From Anodontia alba (taxonomy: Eukaryota; Mollusca; Bivalvia; Lucinida; Lucinidae), in the NCBI GenBank assembly GCA_964016985.1, contig OZ024830.1, positions 63,194,550 through 63,258,549 on the forward strand: a stretch of DNA of 64,000 nucleotides, in the 5' to 3' direction. Position 1 is the first letter of the stretch; each line of letters starts with the position of its first letter. Positions 34,870 through 46,619 of this stretch are shown piece by piece. The position numbers and the translations under genes were made by a program. The notes beneath the pieces were generated by a model, which was not told the origin of the DNA, searched no databases, and saw only the letters and a program-made list of their open reading frames with translations.

Positions 34870-36100
34870 ACGCAAACTGTATCCCCTTATTCCAACGGAC
34901 AGTTTGAAAAGCTCTTGTCTTTTTACCAATATTCATAATATACTTAAAACCAAAAGTAACTCGTCACTTTTTATGAATGAATAATTTTTTTTCTACTTCG
35001 ATTTGGTTGTAATTAGTAAGTTCAATTATTTCCCATAGTTAGTCTCAACAGAATTTAAGAGAGCTCATTTGTGTAAGTGATTCCAGTCTCGAGTTACCTG
35101 CCTTTTCATCAAAAACAGTTTTTTCACATTTTCTCACAACTTCAAAAGCAGAACATGATTTTCAATACAAAATCTGAAAGTTCATTGTTTATCGATAAAA
35201 TTCCCTTCAAAATATTTTTTCAGTTCTACCTAGCTAATTAATGGCGATTACTCAAAGTTGCTTCCGGTTGAAATTACCTCCCTTACAATAAGAACAATAG
35301 TAAGCTTTCGTTGCTCGTAGAAGCCGTAACTCCGATATTTTTTGGACGTTTTAAACGGAGAATTATTTGGATCTCTACAGAGAGTGTATGACCAGAAAAA
35401 GATGCAAAAGTTTTTATCATATCAAATGAAAAATGGATGACAATTACCTGTAGGAATTCCATTACAAACATTGTTAAGTTTGATCAAACGACATTCTCGA
35501 TAATAATCGACGCGTTCTGAAGTTGCGCAATAGATGATGCAGTCTTTTTGTTAATTAAAAAACAATTTTCAATACATGTTTAAGCGAATAAAGCGTTTTC
35601 GCCTGAAATAAATCTGTATTTAAGGTACAGTGACCTTCCAAAAGTGATTTAATTTCGTAACATTTGATTTTGACCCCTTCTGTTTTGAGAGAGAGCCTTT
35701 TGATAATCTGTTTGACAGAAAGGGCTCAACAACTGTGTATCATGTGCACAAATGATTGTTCTTTGACATCATTTAAACAATTTTTAAATTTCACTCAGCA
35801 AAAGTCAGTAGAGCGTATAAATATAAGCTGTAAAGTTACTTTTGGCTTTAAGTATAATATTACGCCAACTACACATACCAAGTCAAAACGCCAACTACAC
35901 ATACCTAGTCACAACGCCAACTACAAATACCAAGTCAAAACAGACCCCTTGAAAACTAAGATGAGCTAATAACACAAACTCGATGGATGGGAGATGGAAG
36001 ATGGGTAGACAAACAGACAAAAACAATTCTAAATGCTCACCGACCATACACTAGTGTCGTCACAGAGACATAAAATGATAAAAACGAACAGATTTAATAA
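34870..36100. other. Intronic stretch without recognised gene
   Basis: No exon, RNA gene or clear MITE. Around 35875-35945 the phrase AACTACACATACCAAGTCAA AACGCC repeats three times. Confidence 0.4.
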
Positions 36101-36104
36101 TTCA

Positions 36105-36300
36105 TAGCTCCAGATAATAGGGGAATTCACGTACTATTTTTTTTTATTTCTCCATGAAAACATATGTTATAGGTATTCATTGGAAGCGCCTTGGCACCTC
36201 TGGTGAGTACACACAACATATTTTTGAAGGAGAAATAAAGGAAATATCAGTATTTTTTGGCTAAAAATCGTTTCAACTGGAGATATGTAATATATTTTGC
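36105..36300. mobile_element. MITE, 'ACATATGTTATAGG' family
   Basis: TAGCTCCAGATAATAGGGGA at the left, arms TTATTTCTCCATGAAAACAT and ATTTTTGAAGGAGAAATAAA, ending near CTGGAGATATG. Confidence 0.65.
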
Positions 36301-36809
36301 CAAAGTGTCTGACAAGTGTGTCCATTTTTGTATGTAATTGGATTACTATTATGGTGTTGGTCAACAGTTACAGCAGGGTCACAGGATAATGTCAATCCCC
36401 AGCAGAGCACTACAATGTGTGGGGATATTGAACCCATTATTTAGGTATTCCGAATGCCATTCACGCTAGTATCTCTTAAATCTAAAGTGTCAATATGTCC
36501 ACATTGATGTATTGTAGGCGGTGATCTACTCACAGGATAAAAAAAAAAAACTGTGGAATATATATTAACCCTTTCATCCCTAACTTTCTGAAGCGGACTT
36601 TTCCATCGTTGAATTTGGACATGTCCACTGATGCACAATAAGGGGTTTCAGTCGGTAACAAAATTATAAACAAAATGGCAGCGTCTATAAACAAAATCAA
36701 AAACAAAATGGCAGCGCGTCAGTTTAACAAGATAATACTTTATGTTGAGAAGTTAAGATGGTGTTTTGAGAAGACAGCATATATGATTCACATAATAAAA
36801 CACCAGATT

Positions 36810-37037
36810 AACCCATTTATGCCAAGTGGACTCTTCTACCTCAGTTCTTTGGACGAGTCCATTTCCATTATAAGGGATGTCTGGTTAGTTTTTTTATCAC
36901 CATGTTTTAGATATATTCCTGTACTTATATGCAAACAGTGTAGACCCTGATCAGATGCTGCATTCTGCAGCGTCTGATCTGAGTCTACACTGTCAATGCG
37001 TCCCATTTATGGGACGCTAGGCATAAATGGGTTAAGA
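36810..37037. mobile_element. MITE, 'TTAACCCATTTATGCC' family (copy 1)
   Basis: TTAACCCATTTATGCCAAG and CTAGGCATAAATGGGTTAA are inverted ends. The inner arms are CAAACAGTGTAGACCCTGAT CAGA and its complement. Copies at 38502 and 53488. Confidence 0.75.
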
Positions 37038-37560
37038 TGATACGATAAGAAATACACTTACAGTGTTATAACACGAGGATATAACACCTCAGTGAAAAAA
37101 ATAGCATTGCTATTTGAGAAGATGGAATAACATTTAAACAAGTTTGGGCAATGCAAGATCAAGATAATAGTATATCGAAATGTCACAACATAAGACAGCT
37201 ACGGCGTTCCATAGGAATGGAACACTCTCATGGGAGACAACTCTGTCAGGGTGTTTGTCTCACTTCTGAAAAGGGATCTACATTAAAAGGAAAGAGCTTG
37301 GTTCAGAAGTGTTTAACTCTAATTTAAGATGAGTGCATGGGAACAGATCTAAGTCATTGTTGTTCGAATATGGCATAAATGCCATTTTCTTGTATTGTGT
37401 ACCGTTGCGTGTTCTTAAAGGAGAATACACTTCCTGGGGAAGTAACTATTAAAATGGCTCCCCACCCCCTTCACAAAAGGGATCTACCTAAAAGCAAATA
37501 ATAGAGAGCAAAGTTTTTCCTTTTCAGAAGAAGATTGGTGTGCAGGAAGTCACAAATGTT
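37038..37560. other. Intronic stretch with palindromic GAAAGAATTTGCTC-type fragments
   Basis: Contains GAAAAGGGATCTACATTAAA AGGAAAGAG and a related half at about 37470-37520, decayed copies of the family described at 4140. No gene. Confidence 0.4.
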
Positions 37561-37656
37561 GATCTCTCTTGTAGAAATGGAGGAAAAATCCACCCAGTGC
37601 ATCGATCATATCCACCTTAAGCAATATAATTTTCACATATCCATGCAGGAAAGACC

Positions 37657-37955
37657 TGGGGTGGTCGGGTGCAGCAAAGGCGTCGTATCTTACGTAAACC
37701 GGGCGTCCAACTGATATTGGCTTACAGTTGGGCAAGGACTGCTATCCTTGTAATAGGTAAGGGTAGAGGGGAGAATGTTTTTATTTCTTCTGTTTCTTAA
37801 GACACTTTCATTTCCGTTTCTCTTTCTTCCCTGCCCCTCTCTTTCATCTCCTTTACTATTTCTTTTTTTCCATTTCTCTGGGAGACGACACAAAATGATC
37901 CACAAGAGTTGACGTGTCTTTAAACCGCAACACACACATACACACACATAAAAAT
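37657..37955 (+). mobile_element. LINE-mobilised retroposon of about 300 bp, family D (copy 1)
   Basis: Starts TGGGGTGGTCGGGTGCAGC; middle GATATTGGCTTACAG and a pyrimidine-rich segment; end GGGAGACGACACAAAATGAT, then TTAAACCGCAACACACACAT and an A-rich tail. The 8-bp repeat GAAAGACC lies on both sides (37649-37656, 37956-37963). The same start is used by the copy at 62717, which supports this boundary. No clear Pol III boxes. Confidence 0.65.
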
Positions 37956-38501
37956 GAAAGACCACAACCACGGAACATAGCCCCGCCTACTCCCACAAAG
38001 GCACCGGACAATATTAGAATGACACACGAAACAACACCACGGAACAACGCACTAAATAAAAATGAACAAACAAAAGTTGACTGTTTTGCTGTTAACAATC
38101 AGAGTACTTCTTTCTTTCTCTTTTGAAAGGTCAACCAAGAGCTTAACTACTGTTCTTGGATAATGGCGGTTTCTTACTTTGTCATTGCCTGTTCCTCTAG
38201 TTACATATGCATTGTTTGCCTAAGAAAGAAAACACTATTGTCTTGTTAAATATACTGTATACAGTATTGTTCTAAGACTGGCCATAATTTTCTTCCTCTG
38301 CGCCGCTCTCGGCGCCGCTAATTTACTTGACATAGTCAAGTTACATTGTCCTGCGAAACACAGGTATGCATTATTGAAATACTTCGTCAATGAATCTACA
38401 AAGAAAACGCAAGATAACGTTTAAATTGGCTACTATTTATGTTTAGTAGAAGAAATGTTGTTTCAAAATGCTAAATAGACAGTTTCAAGCATTGAATAAT
38501 C

Positions 38502-38692
38502 CATTTATGCCTGGTGGAATTCTATCTTTGTCTTTGGATAGGTTCATTATATTTTAAGGGGTGTCTGGTTGATTTTTATTATTACAATGTTTTATTGAAA
38601 TGCCTGTTTTTTAATGCAGTAAAGACCTCATCAAACGCCGCATTCTGTTTGCCAATGTCCTTTTAATGAGACGCTAGGCATAAATGGGTTAA
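38502..38692. mobile_element. MITE, 'CCATTTATGCCTGG' family (copy 2)
   Basis: TCCATTTATGCCTGGTGGAA and CTAGGCATAAATGGGTTAA form decayed inverted ends. The inner CAGTAAAGACC...GCCGCATTCTG arm matches 36810. Confidence 0.6.
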
Positions 38693-38797
38693 ACGGCGCA
38701 ATGTTTGTGCCGACTGCAATGTCGCACGGTACTGACCACATTACGTTAATGGGTCTGTGTAATAGCCCAATAATACATAGTGAAAACGGGGTTACGT

Positions 38798-38800
<3 letters not shown>

Positions 38801-38866
<66 letters not shown>
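38801..38866. repeat. (GT)n microsatellite
   Basis: About 66 bp of GT dinucleotides followed by a G-rich tract. Confidence 0.97.
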
Positions 38867-38868
<2 letters not shown>

Positions 38869-39054
38869 GGGGGTGGGGGTCCACATTCTTAGACGGACTT
38901 TCAGAATTTTGCAGCTTTTAAAGCGGCTTTCCATTTGTTACTTGTAGCAATCTTTCCTGTGCATAAATCTCAGTATGCATAATGAAGAAATATCTTTCTT
39001 ATTTCCATTAATACTCGTATATGATGAAATGCCATGGCGTAAATAGCTTTAGTT

Positions 39055-39111
39055 AAAAGATTTTTCTGATTCCATCACAAAAGCATATGCTGTGGGGACT
39101 CATTTGGTGAA

Positions 39112-39144
<33 letters not shown>

Positions 39145-39395
39145 GAGAAAAATGCCATTTTTTTTTTTGCTAGAACATTGGCTCATAACTTTAGATAAGA
39201 GGGGTAACAACACGCTATTTTTCTTATTTCTCCACGAAAACATATTTTGTGGTACTCATTAGAAGCACCTAGCCGGTGCGCTTCTAATTGGTACCTACAA
39301 GATACATTTTCGTGGAGAAATAAGAAAACTGGCCCTCCATTTTGGTGAAAAAAAAAGAGAAAAAAAAAGAGTGCCTTATCTTGAGCTATTCCTGG
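39055..39395. mobile_element. MITE, 'ACATATTTTGTGGTACTC' family, with poly-A
   Basis: A decayed arm at 39055-39145 with a long poly-A run, then a well-kept palindrome (39180-39395): TTATTTCTCCACGAAAACAT mirrored by ATTTTCGTGGAGAAATAAGA, centre CACCTAGCCGGTGCG. Confidence 0.65.
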
Positions 39396-39423
39396 TCCAT
39401 CTATAACTAAAGTTTCAGAAGTA

Positions 39424-39791
39424 CAGTTGACTCTCGTTATCTCGAACTCGCTTATCTCGAATAACCGTTTATCTCGAAGTGAAAATCTTGTCCCTGCCTA
39501 AACATGAAAATCTAACAACAAGTAAAAAATATTGTGGGAAAGAGGAGAAATTGCTCCTAAGGAGCAATTTCTCCTCTTGAAATTGTTCCTAATTTCTCCT
39601 CTTTTCCACAATATTTTCGATATACGAGTATCTCTAACGTCAAGAGTCCAATTACATGTACATATAAATTTGTTAAATGTTGTTGTTCGAATTATTTTTT
39701 CCTCAATTCTGAAAATCCGATATGTCGAGATACGTACATCTCGAAGTGTTTCAGAGAGTCCCTTGGAATTCGAGATAACGAGAGTCGACTG
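39424..39791. mobile_element. MITE, pogo/Tigger-like, CAGTTGACTC ends (copy 2)
   Basis: CAGTTGACTCTCGTTATCTC and GAGATAACGAGAGTCGACTG are inverted repeats. The centre holds a perfect hairpin (AGGAGAAATTGCTCC and its complement). The left flank ends in TA; the right TA is mutated. Confidence 0.7.
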
Positions 39792-40309
39792 AATACATTT
39801 TGCATAGGTGCGTTTCTGTAATGATTCGACTTCGTTTGGAAGTAAACTTAATTCATTTTATAAGAGACAGAACTCTAACAAAAATAATAATAATAATAAT
39901 AATAATAATTTTACTGATTTCTGTTCGGACTTCTTAGGCAATTGTTCTCTAATGATTATTTTACTCGATTTCTTAAAATGCATGTAAGTGAAGAAAATAC
40001 TGAACCAAACTACATGTAATCACAAATTGTTGGGAGTCTAACAATCTGTGGATCATTATTTTACCGTATAATCGCTGGGTTAAGATAACCATTATTATCA
40101 TGTGACATCACGAATTCGATAACACCCATAAATTTATTTTGTGCTATTGCAAAAATCATTCTGTGGTTACCCTAAATAAATATACAGTTTAAGTTTTGGA
40201 TATCGAAACCGAATTTTAGATAGCCAATGTTCAAATAATGGACACCATAGATCGATTCTGTGTATCATAAGATAAACCAGAATTTGTGATACATCCACAA
40301 ATCAATTTA

Positions 40310-40310
<1 letters not shown>

Positions 40311-40397
<87 letters not shown>

Positions 40398-40428
40398 GCA
40401 CGCACACACACACACACACACACACACA
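40311..40428. repeat. (CA)n microsatellite with interruption, then poly-A
   Basis: About 118 bp of CA, interrupted once by TATGCACG near 40395, followed by an A-rich tail to about 40468. Confidence 0.95.
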
Positions 40429-40534
40429 AAAAAAAAAAAAAAGAAAAAAAAAAAAAGAAAAAAAAAAGGAACAAACAGATTTTCGATATCAGTGTTTGAT
40501 CACTAGTTATCCCTTATTCAATTACCAGCTAGAA

Positions 40535-41954
40535 TTCCGCGGAAGGCGGCGTCGCACCTGCTGGGGCAAAAGTCACAGGACGTGGTTATTAAATAAATTT
40601 ATTTCATTCTTAGCAGTTCTTAGTTGGAAAAGTGACAAAAATTAAAGACAAGGATTATATGAATATAGGAATTTCATTGAAAGCATATGCGTTTTCTCAT
40701 ATGATGCATGAGAAATTGGGCTCAAAAAGTAACCACAGTCTGTAAACTTCCATAAGTCTGAGTTTCAGAAAAGGACAAAGTTAAAGTGGAAAATGTGACA
40801 AAAATAATTTTAAAAATCATATCCAAATCATGTGCACTTCTGCAGACACGGAAGAAAACATGTGCAAAGTTTCAAAAAGACCGGTTTAAAATTGTATGAA
40901 AAGTTGCAATCACAAGGTATCCACTGTCTATACATCTGAGGTCAGAAAATGACAAAGTTCAAAAAGTACAAAAAATGACAAAAAATATGGCAAGGATTAT
41001 ATGAAAAGCACATGCACATCTTCAGACTATGGGGAAAACATGTGCAAAGTTGCAAAAAGATTAATATAAAATTGTATGAGAAGTTGTGCTCACGAGATAC
41101 CCACTGTCTGTATATTGAGGGTGAAAAATGACCAAGTTCACAATGTAGAAAAAAGTAAAAAAAAAAAAATTTAACAATTACATCCAAACCACATGCACAT
41201 CCTCATACCATGAAGAAAACGCAAGCAAAGTTTCATAATAATCGGTACAAAACTGTAAGAGGAGATGCGCTCACAAGAAGTACCAACTGTTTATATATAA
41301 AGGGTGAAAAATGACTAAGTTCACAATGTGGAAAAAAAACTACAAAAAATAACCTAACAATTATATCCAAACCACATGCACATCCTCATACCATGAAGAA
41401 AACTTGATCGGTAAAGTTTCAAAATGATCGGTACAAAACTGTAAGAGTTGCGCTCACAAGAGGTACCCTCTGTCCATATACTGAGGGTGAAAAATGACTA
41501 AGTTCACAATGTGGAAAAAGTGACAGAAAATGTTCTAACAATTATACCCAAAACCACATGCACATCCTCATACCATGAAGAAAACACATGTAAAGTCTCA
41601 AAACAATTAGTATAAAACTGTAAGTAGTATAGGGCGGCACCCGCGCCAATACTACTACTGTAAGAGGAGTTGCGCTCACAAGCGGTACCCACTGTCTATA
41701 TATTGAGGTGAAAAAATGACTAAGTTCACAGTGTGGAAAAAGTGACAGAAAATAATCTAACAATTATATCCAAACCACATGCACATCTTCATACCATGAA
41801 GAAAAACATATGCAAAGTTTCAAAATGATCGGTACAAAACTGTAAGAGGAGTTGCGCTCACAAGACACCCAGGGTAAATGTTGACGGAAAGACGAACGGA
41901 CGGACGGAAACTTGCACGCCTAAGTCGCCCATGCTAAAGCAGGTGCGACAAAAA
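40535..41954 (+). mobile_element. Pearl/Helentron-like element, family C, 180-bp core
   Basis: The 5' motif GTCGCACCTGC (40551-40561) is the exact complement of GCAGGTGCGAC near the 3' end (41939-41949), which is followed by AAAA. The core is about six units of about 180 bp (CACATGCACATCCTCATACC, ACTGTAAGAGGAGTTGCGCT). Then come a short ACGG microsatellite (about 41893-41908) and a hairpin GTCGCCCATGC-TAAA-GCAGGTGCGAC. Same architecture as families A/B with unrelated sequence. Confidence 0.78.
41617..41664. mobile_element. 32-bp hairpin micro-insertion with 8-bp direct repeats (copy 2)
   Basis: TAGTATAGGGCGGCACCCGC plus GCCAATACTACT (41625-41656) interrupts one unit of the 180-bp array, between two copies of ACTGTAAG. 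Neighbouring units lack it and keep one ACTGTAAG, so it is an insertion. Homologous to 32138-32171. Confidence 0.65.
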
Positions 41955-41959
41955 CTACC

Positions 41960-42710
41960 TTTAACTCTTTAATAAGGCAAATAATGGCATATAGCTTCAA
42001 CTGAATAAGAATTATCTCTTATTTAACTGAACCTGTCTTTATCTTATTAGAAATATCTTTGTTAAAATAGATACCCCAATTCACGTTTAATCCAATCACT
42101 TTGCTTACCTCTTTAATTGCACGCCGGTGGGTTCAGACTCTGTGATGGCCCTGACTTAAAAACTGTTCATTAGATGGTCTGGGCCGGAACTTCTTGTCTG
42201 TTTCTCGGCTCATCGGGGTTCAACTGGTGGTTTTCTTTTGCTCCAGTATTTCAGTGGAGTTGTTTTTAACAACCCAGGGATCGCGAAATGTCTCAACACG
42301 TTGTTTATGTTGAGTCCTTATCCTTGCTTCATTATAGGCTTTATCTGTGATTTATCTGTTGCCCGTAATGATTCATGCATGAGTTAGAATACCTCCACAC
42401 AGACCGAACAAATACTTGTTTTTCACCACTATGGAAGCTGAGGACGAAGGTTTGGATCCCGTAAAGCTAGCTTATGCCCCACCCCCAGTAATTCATTACT
42501 GACCGTTCCAAGGCGGTACTTTCATTGTGGTACTTTTTGCTAATTGTTATGTAGTGTTTCACTTTCTAATATTTTCTTTTAAAAATTGTTACAGTTGATT
42601 GTAAATTCAGTTAAGTTTGGGAAACAGAGTTCCCACCTTTTTGGGAAAGAGTTGCCAACTCCGTTTGTCGTCTGTTCATTTTGTGGCTGCTTTATATGAG
42701 GTGCCGTTTT
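41960..42710. other. Intronic stretch without recognised feature
   Basis: Less AT-rich than its surroundings. No long open frame, RNA gene or clear repeat. Confidence 0.4.
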
Positions 42711-43112
42711 ACTATAAATCCCCTATTTTGTGATATCACTAAATCGAATTAGTGATATCACTAATTCTATTTAGTGATATCACTAAATAGAGATGAATAT
42801 TTGATATCACTAAATCGAATTAGTGATATCACAAAATCGATTTAGTGATATCACTAAATAGAATTAGTGATATCACTTAATCAAATCTTTTTTGCGATAT
42901 CACAAAATCGAATTAGTGATATCACTAAATTGATTTTGTGATATCACTAATTCGATTTTGTGATATCACTAATTCGGTTTAGTGATATCACTAAATAGAC
43001 ATGATTAAGTGATATCACAAAATCGAATTAGTGATATAAAAAAATCGAATTAGTGATATTACTAAATATGAACGAATTAGTGATATCACTAAATCGAATT
43101 AGTGATATCACT
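42691..43112. repeat. TGATATCA palindrome array, 22-bp unit
   Basis: About fifteen copies of AATTAGTGATATCACTAAAT CG and variants, preceded by GTGCCGTTTTACTATAAATC at 42702. That prefix resembles the left end of the AGATATCT elements (AAGCCGTTTTACTATTTATT). No matching right end is seen. A shorter array is at 43662-43752. Confidence 0.85.
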
Positions 43113-43156
43113 AAATATATTACATTTGCAAACAATACAATGTTTACTCCCTAATA

Positions 43157-43385
43157 AATTTGTTTCCGCTCAGCATACTGGGTAAAATTTTCAGCAGACG
43201 TCTTTTTGCAATATTTCTTTTATTTTTCCCAGAAAATAGGCTATGCAAAATTGTAGCAGACGACATTTTTTTTTTTGTTAATATGTTTCTGAAAAAAAAA
43301 ATAAAACTTGGCATTTCATTTGGACTCGTCAGCCAGACGAATCATGAAATGTCAAATTTAATATTTGAATAAATATCTGTCAGCG
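43157..43385. mobile_element. MITE, 'TTTCAGCAGACG' family
   Basis: CTGGGTAAAATTTTCAGCAG ACG and inverted AATCATGAAATGTCAAATTT arms. The centre is decayed. A related half lies at about 43545-43650. Confidence 0.5.
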
Positions 43386-43661
43386 TGCTTCTGCTTATCT
43401 TCAAGGTCATTAATACTGAGTTAAACATAGGATTTTTTACGTCAGCCGTGGGAATTTCAATACTAACTGCTTAGTAAATTTCTCACCAGACGTCTATTTT
43501 AGTAGTCGCCTGGCGAACGAGGCTAAATACGAAATTAACCACTTCCATTCCCTAGGCTAATTTAGCAGACGAAAAATTGATGACTTTTTTTTTTCTTATT
43601 TTTCCCAGAAAACAGGATTTGATCTTTCATACAAATTGTCTGTTTGCATGGCATATCAAAT

Positions 43662-43752
43662 ATGAATTTATGATATCACAAAATCAGTTTAGTGATATCA
43701 CAAATTCACTCCTATTTAGTGATATCACAAAATCGAATTAGTGATATCATGA
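43662..43752. repeat. TGATATCA array, short
   Basis: Four TGATATCA units with ACAAAATCGAATTAG-type spacers, as at 42691. It interrupts a MITE half. Confidence 0.75.
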
Positions 43753-43754
43753 GT

Positions 43755-44325
43755 TTTCTTATTTACTTTTCTGACTGGAGAAACGTTCAGTCAGCAACGA
43801 CAGCATTATTTGAATTACAGCCACCTCTAGTATTAATGACTGATTAATAATAATGATAATAATAATAATAATAAAAAACATACAAGAAGGAAACAAAATA
43901 ATGCAAATGAGTATTTGAAATCCAAACGGAATGCCAACAGAGATCTAGAATTGTAGTAAAAAATGAGGTTACTTTACTCAAAAAGATATTTAACTGAACT
44001 ATATAATTCCATAAATTGAAGATATTTTTATTTTTTGCACTTAAAGCTTTCTCGCCAGGTAAAAGCCTCGGTAAAAGCTATCAATATCGACTGATATGAG
44101 CCGGGGAACAGGATTTCCTGTACAAGGAAAGTGTAAACAGGTACAGCATTTACAGTTACTGGATTTGGTCTAACACTCGGTTTTATTGGTTAATGATAAT
44201 CACGTTGACAACGATCTTTAGGAAATTTTGGCGTTTGTATAGGCCTACTATAGTCGATTGTTAACAATCGACCCAGTAAGACAGTATACAGTGTAGTATA
44301 ACTCTGAAACTGACGGAATGACAAA
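43755..44325. other. Intronic stretch without recognised feature
   Basis: Contains an (AAT)n tract near 43855. Nothing else convincing. Confidence 0.4.
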
Positions 44326-44333
44326 TGAGTTGG

Positions 44334-44553
44334 AGCACAGAATTTCCTATAAGACTGCAAGTCCGCCCAGCAAAGACTCAGATCAGCCTGCGAAAGCTGA
44401 CCAGTCTTTATTGCCTGCCTGAAGACGCTTTGAATCCTAGACTCCCACAGAGTGCCCTACGAGGACTGATCTGTCTGCCTGGATGCGCAGGCTTATCCAA
44501 GTCTTCGCTGAGCGCACGTGCAATCTTGTAGAAAATGCTGTGTTCCAGCTCAA
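44334..44553. mobile_element. MITE, 'CAGCAAAGACTCAGATCAG' family
   Basis: TTTCCTATAAGACTGCAAG and TGCAATCTTGTAGAAAA form the ends. CAGCAAAGACTCAGATCAGC and its counterpart CTTATCCAAGTCTTCGCTGA pair inside. Confidence 0.75.
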
Positions 44554-45074
44554 ATGTCATAAGGTGGCTTCCATAATGGTATTACTGTATACAGGACGGT
44601 GGTTGGTGAATACAATATAGAATTGGATGAATATGACAGAATATTGGGAGGTTTCCTCAAAACAATTGGTGTACCGGGTATACTCCCCGGTGTGTATAAC
44701 TCGCATAGCGTGACAATAACAATGTTAGTTATACGATTACAATTTCTACTCTGTTACAATTTGTCACAGAAGAAAATAGGAAAAGCTCTGTGCTTTGTTG
44801 TTTGGGTCGGTATAAACATATCATTACTACAGTAACGTGATCTGATGCTCTGAATCATGTCGAGTGGATATTCCTAGCGTCTCGTGTGATCTGGAGTAGG
44901 GAATATCCATGAGACACTATCCTGAACTGTTTGTTTCCAGTTCAACTGCACCTTTTGCACAGGATTCACAGCAACATAACTGTGTACCAACAAACGAGTT
45001 TCCAAACAGAGAATATTTAACGCTTAGCACTCTAGGTAAAATAATTCAACAGACGACATGTCAAATTATTTTCT

Positions 45075-45242
45075 CAGAAAGGGAAGAAAAAGGAACAGGA
45101 ATGAAAGTGAAGAAACAGAAGAAATAAAAACTTTCCCTCTCTACCCTTACCTCCTACAAGGATAGCAGACCTTGCCCTGCTGTAAGCCAATATCGGTGAC
45201 GTAAGATAAACGATACCTTCGCACCATCCGTCCACCCCCGTA
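45075..45242 (-). mobile_element. Family D retroposon fragment (copy 2)
   Basis: Complement of 37680-37860: CTACCCTTACCTCCTACAAG GATAGCAGACC, then CTGTAAGCCAATATCGGTGA. The 3' tail is missing. Confidence 0.6.
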
Positions 45243-45249
45243 CAGGTTT

Positions 45250-46050
45250 CGGATAGTGGGCCTGAATAACCAGTGAAGACTCATTCACTATTTAATTTAT
45301 AAAGTTATTACCTCCCTTGACCTAACTTGGCTATGCAGCCTAGATAGAAAGTACATATTTAGGCGATGTTTTCTCCTATATTTCTTTATTGCACAGTCCT
45401 TGGAAGCATTTTATAACAAACTAGGGGCAGTTTGATTTCGTTTGGAAATTGTATTTCTAGACAACAAAAAATAAGGTTATATCGATATTAGCTCCACCAG
45501 CCACCTTTAAAGGGTTTCAGCTCATCCCTTTAAATGATTACATGAAGACGGGAATGTCTGAATGGATGACCTCTAGTTCAATACATTGTGTGTATACAAG
45601 TTAGAAATTAAGCTTTAAATGTTTACTTAAGACCGACTTTTTATTATTTACCGGATCAGAATAAACCTGACCGGATCAATACCGAGCTGAACGGGTTTCG
45701 GGCTGATAGCAATGTCTAATCTACTTTTGTGACGTTCTGTGTGCTTTCAGAGTATAACTTTTTTCGAAAGGGGCATGATGTTCAGGAAAGCAAACAGGAA
45801 GTCATTAAAGTCGTCTCCCTTGTAAAAATATGGCTTAAAATCTATCGATTAACGCATTAATAAGAGTCTAAAGTACTTTATTTTAATAGAGTTATATCTG
45901 AATGATTCATAAGTTATTTAACCTGCAACCGAAAATATTGTGGACTGGTTATCATTTTATTACCAGATTAAAATGGTACTGCACGTTTTATTTTTTTTTT
46001 TATTTTATCACAATACTTTAGCATGTTTGTTCAAATATGTTTTATATGTT
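45250..46050. other. Intronic stretch with decayed repeat fragments
   Basis: A half copy of the 4140 family near 45760-45840. I see no gene. Confidence 0.4.
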
Positions 46051-46057
46051 TAGATTG

Positions 46058-46232
46058 TTAACCTGCACCAGTCTCTGTTTTAATTTAACAGACGACAAAT
46101 TGGTGATATTTTTCTCAGGAAACAGGATTGGAAACAATTTGCAAGGAATGTCAAAAATGTGTCATGGGAAATTTAATGTACATATTTCAATATATCGTCT
46201 GTTTTCATTTTACCCAGCATGCTAAACGTTAA
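46058..46232. mobile_element. MITE, 'AACAGACGACAAATTGGTG' family
   Basis: TTTAACAGACGACAAATTGG TG at the left and ATATCGTCTGTTTTCATTTT ACCCAGCATGCT at the right. The centre GATTGGAAACAATTTGCAAG is short. Confidence 0.6.
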
Positions 46233-46435
46233 AGATGTCCTCTTGGTGGACTGGCTATTTAAAACCGTTTAAAAATTAAAAGTGTGCGCTCTTAGAAAAT
46301 ACTTCAGATGATCGCATGTGCGCTATGTCTCCTGTTTTACACGAAACAAGAACTGTGGAGAAAAAAAAAGAGACGCAACGCGAGAAAGTATTCATATATA
46401 CATCTTTGAGGTATACATACATATATATGAGAGTC

Positions 46436-46600
46436 TAGTGAAGACTCAGATCAGTCAGCGTATCCGCGCAGTCTGATCAGAATTTTCCCTGGGAGCTCTT
46501 TGGTTAGCCAAGAATACAAGGTCTATACATGGATAGCAAAGTCTGATCAGACAGTTAGGATGCACAAGCAAATCTAAGTATTTGCTTCACGAACATTTCT
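46436..46600. mobile_element. MITE, 'GAAGACTCAGATCAG' family
   Basis: GTGAAGACTCAGATCAGTCA with the internal GCGTATCCGCGCAGTCTGAT and a decayed right arm AAATCTAAGTATTTGCTTCA. Confidence 0.6.
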
Positions 46601-46619
46601 GGTATAGTTTTGCACTCTG

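Noticed and set aside
40231..40645. Open frames rich in His-Thr or Cys-Val (also near 33.9, 52.7 and 54.3 kb)
   Set aside because: They are translations of CA/GT dinucleotide repeats.
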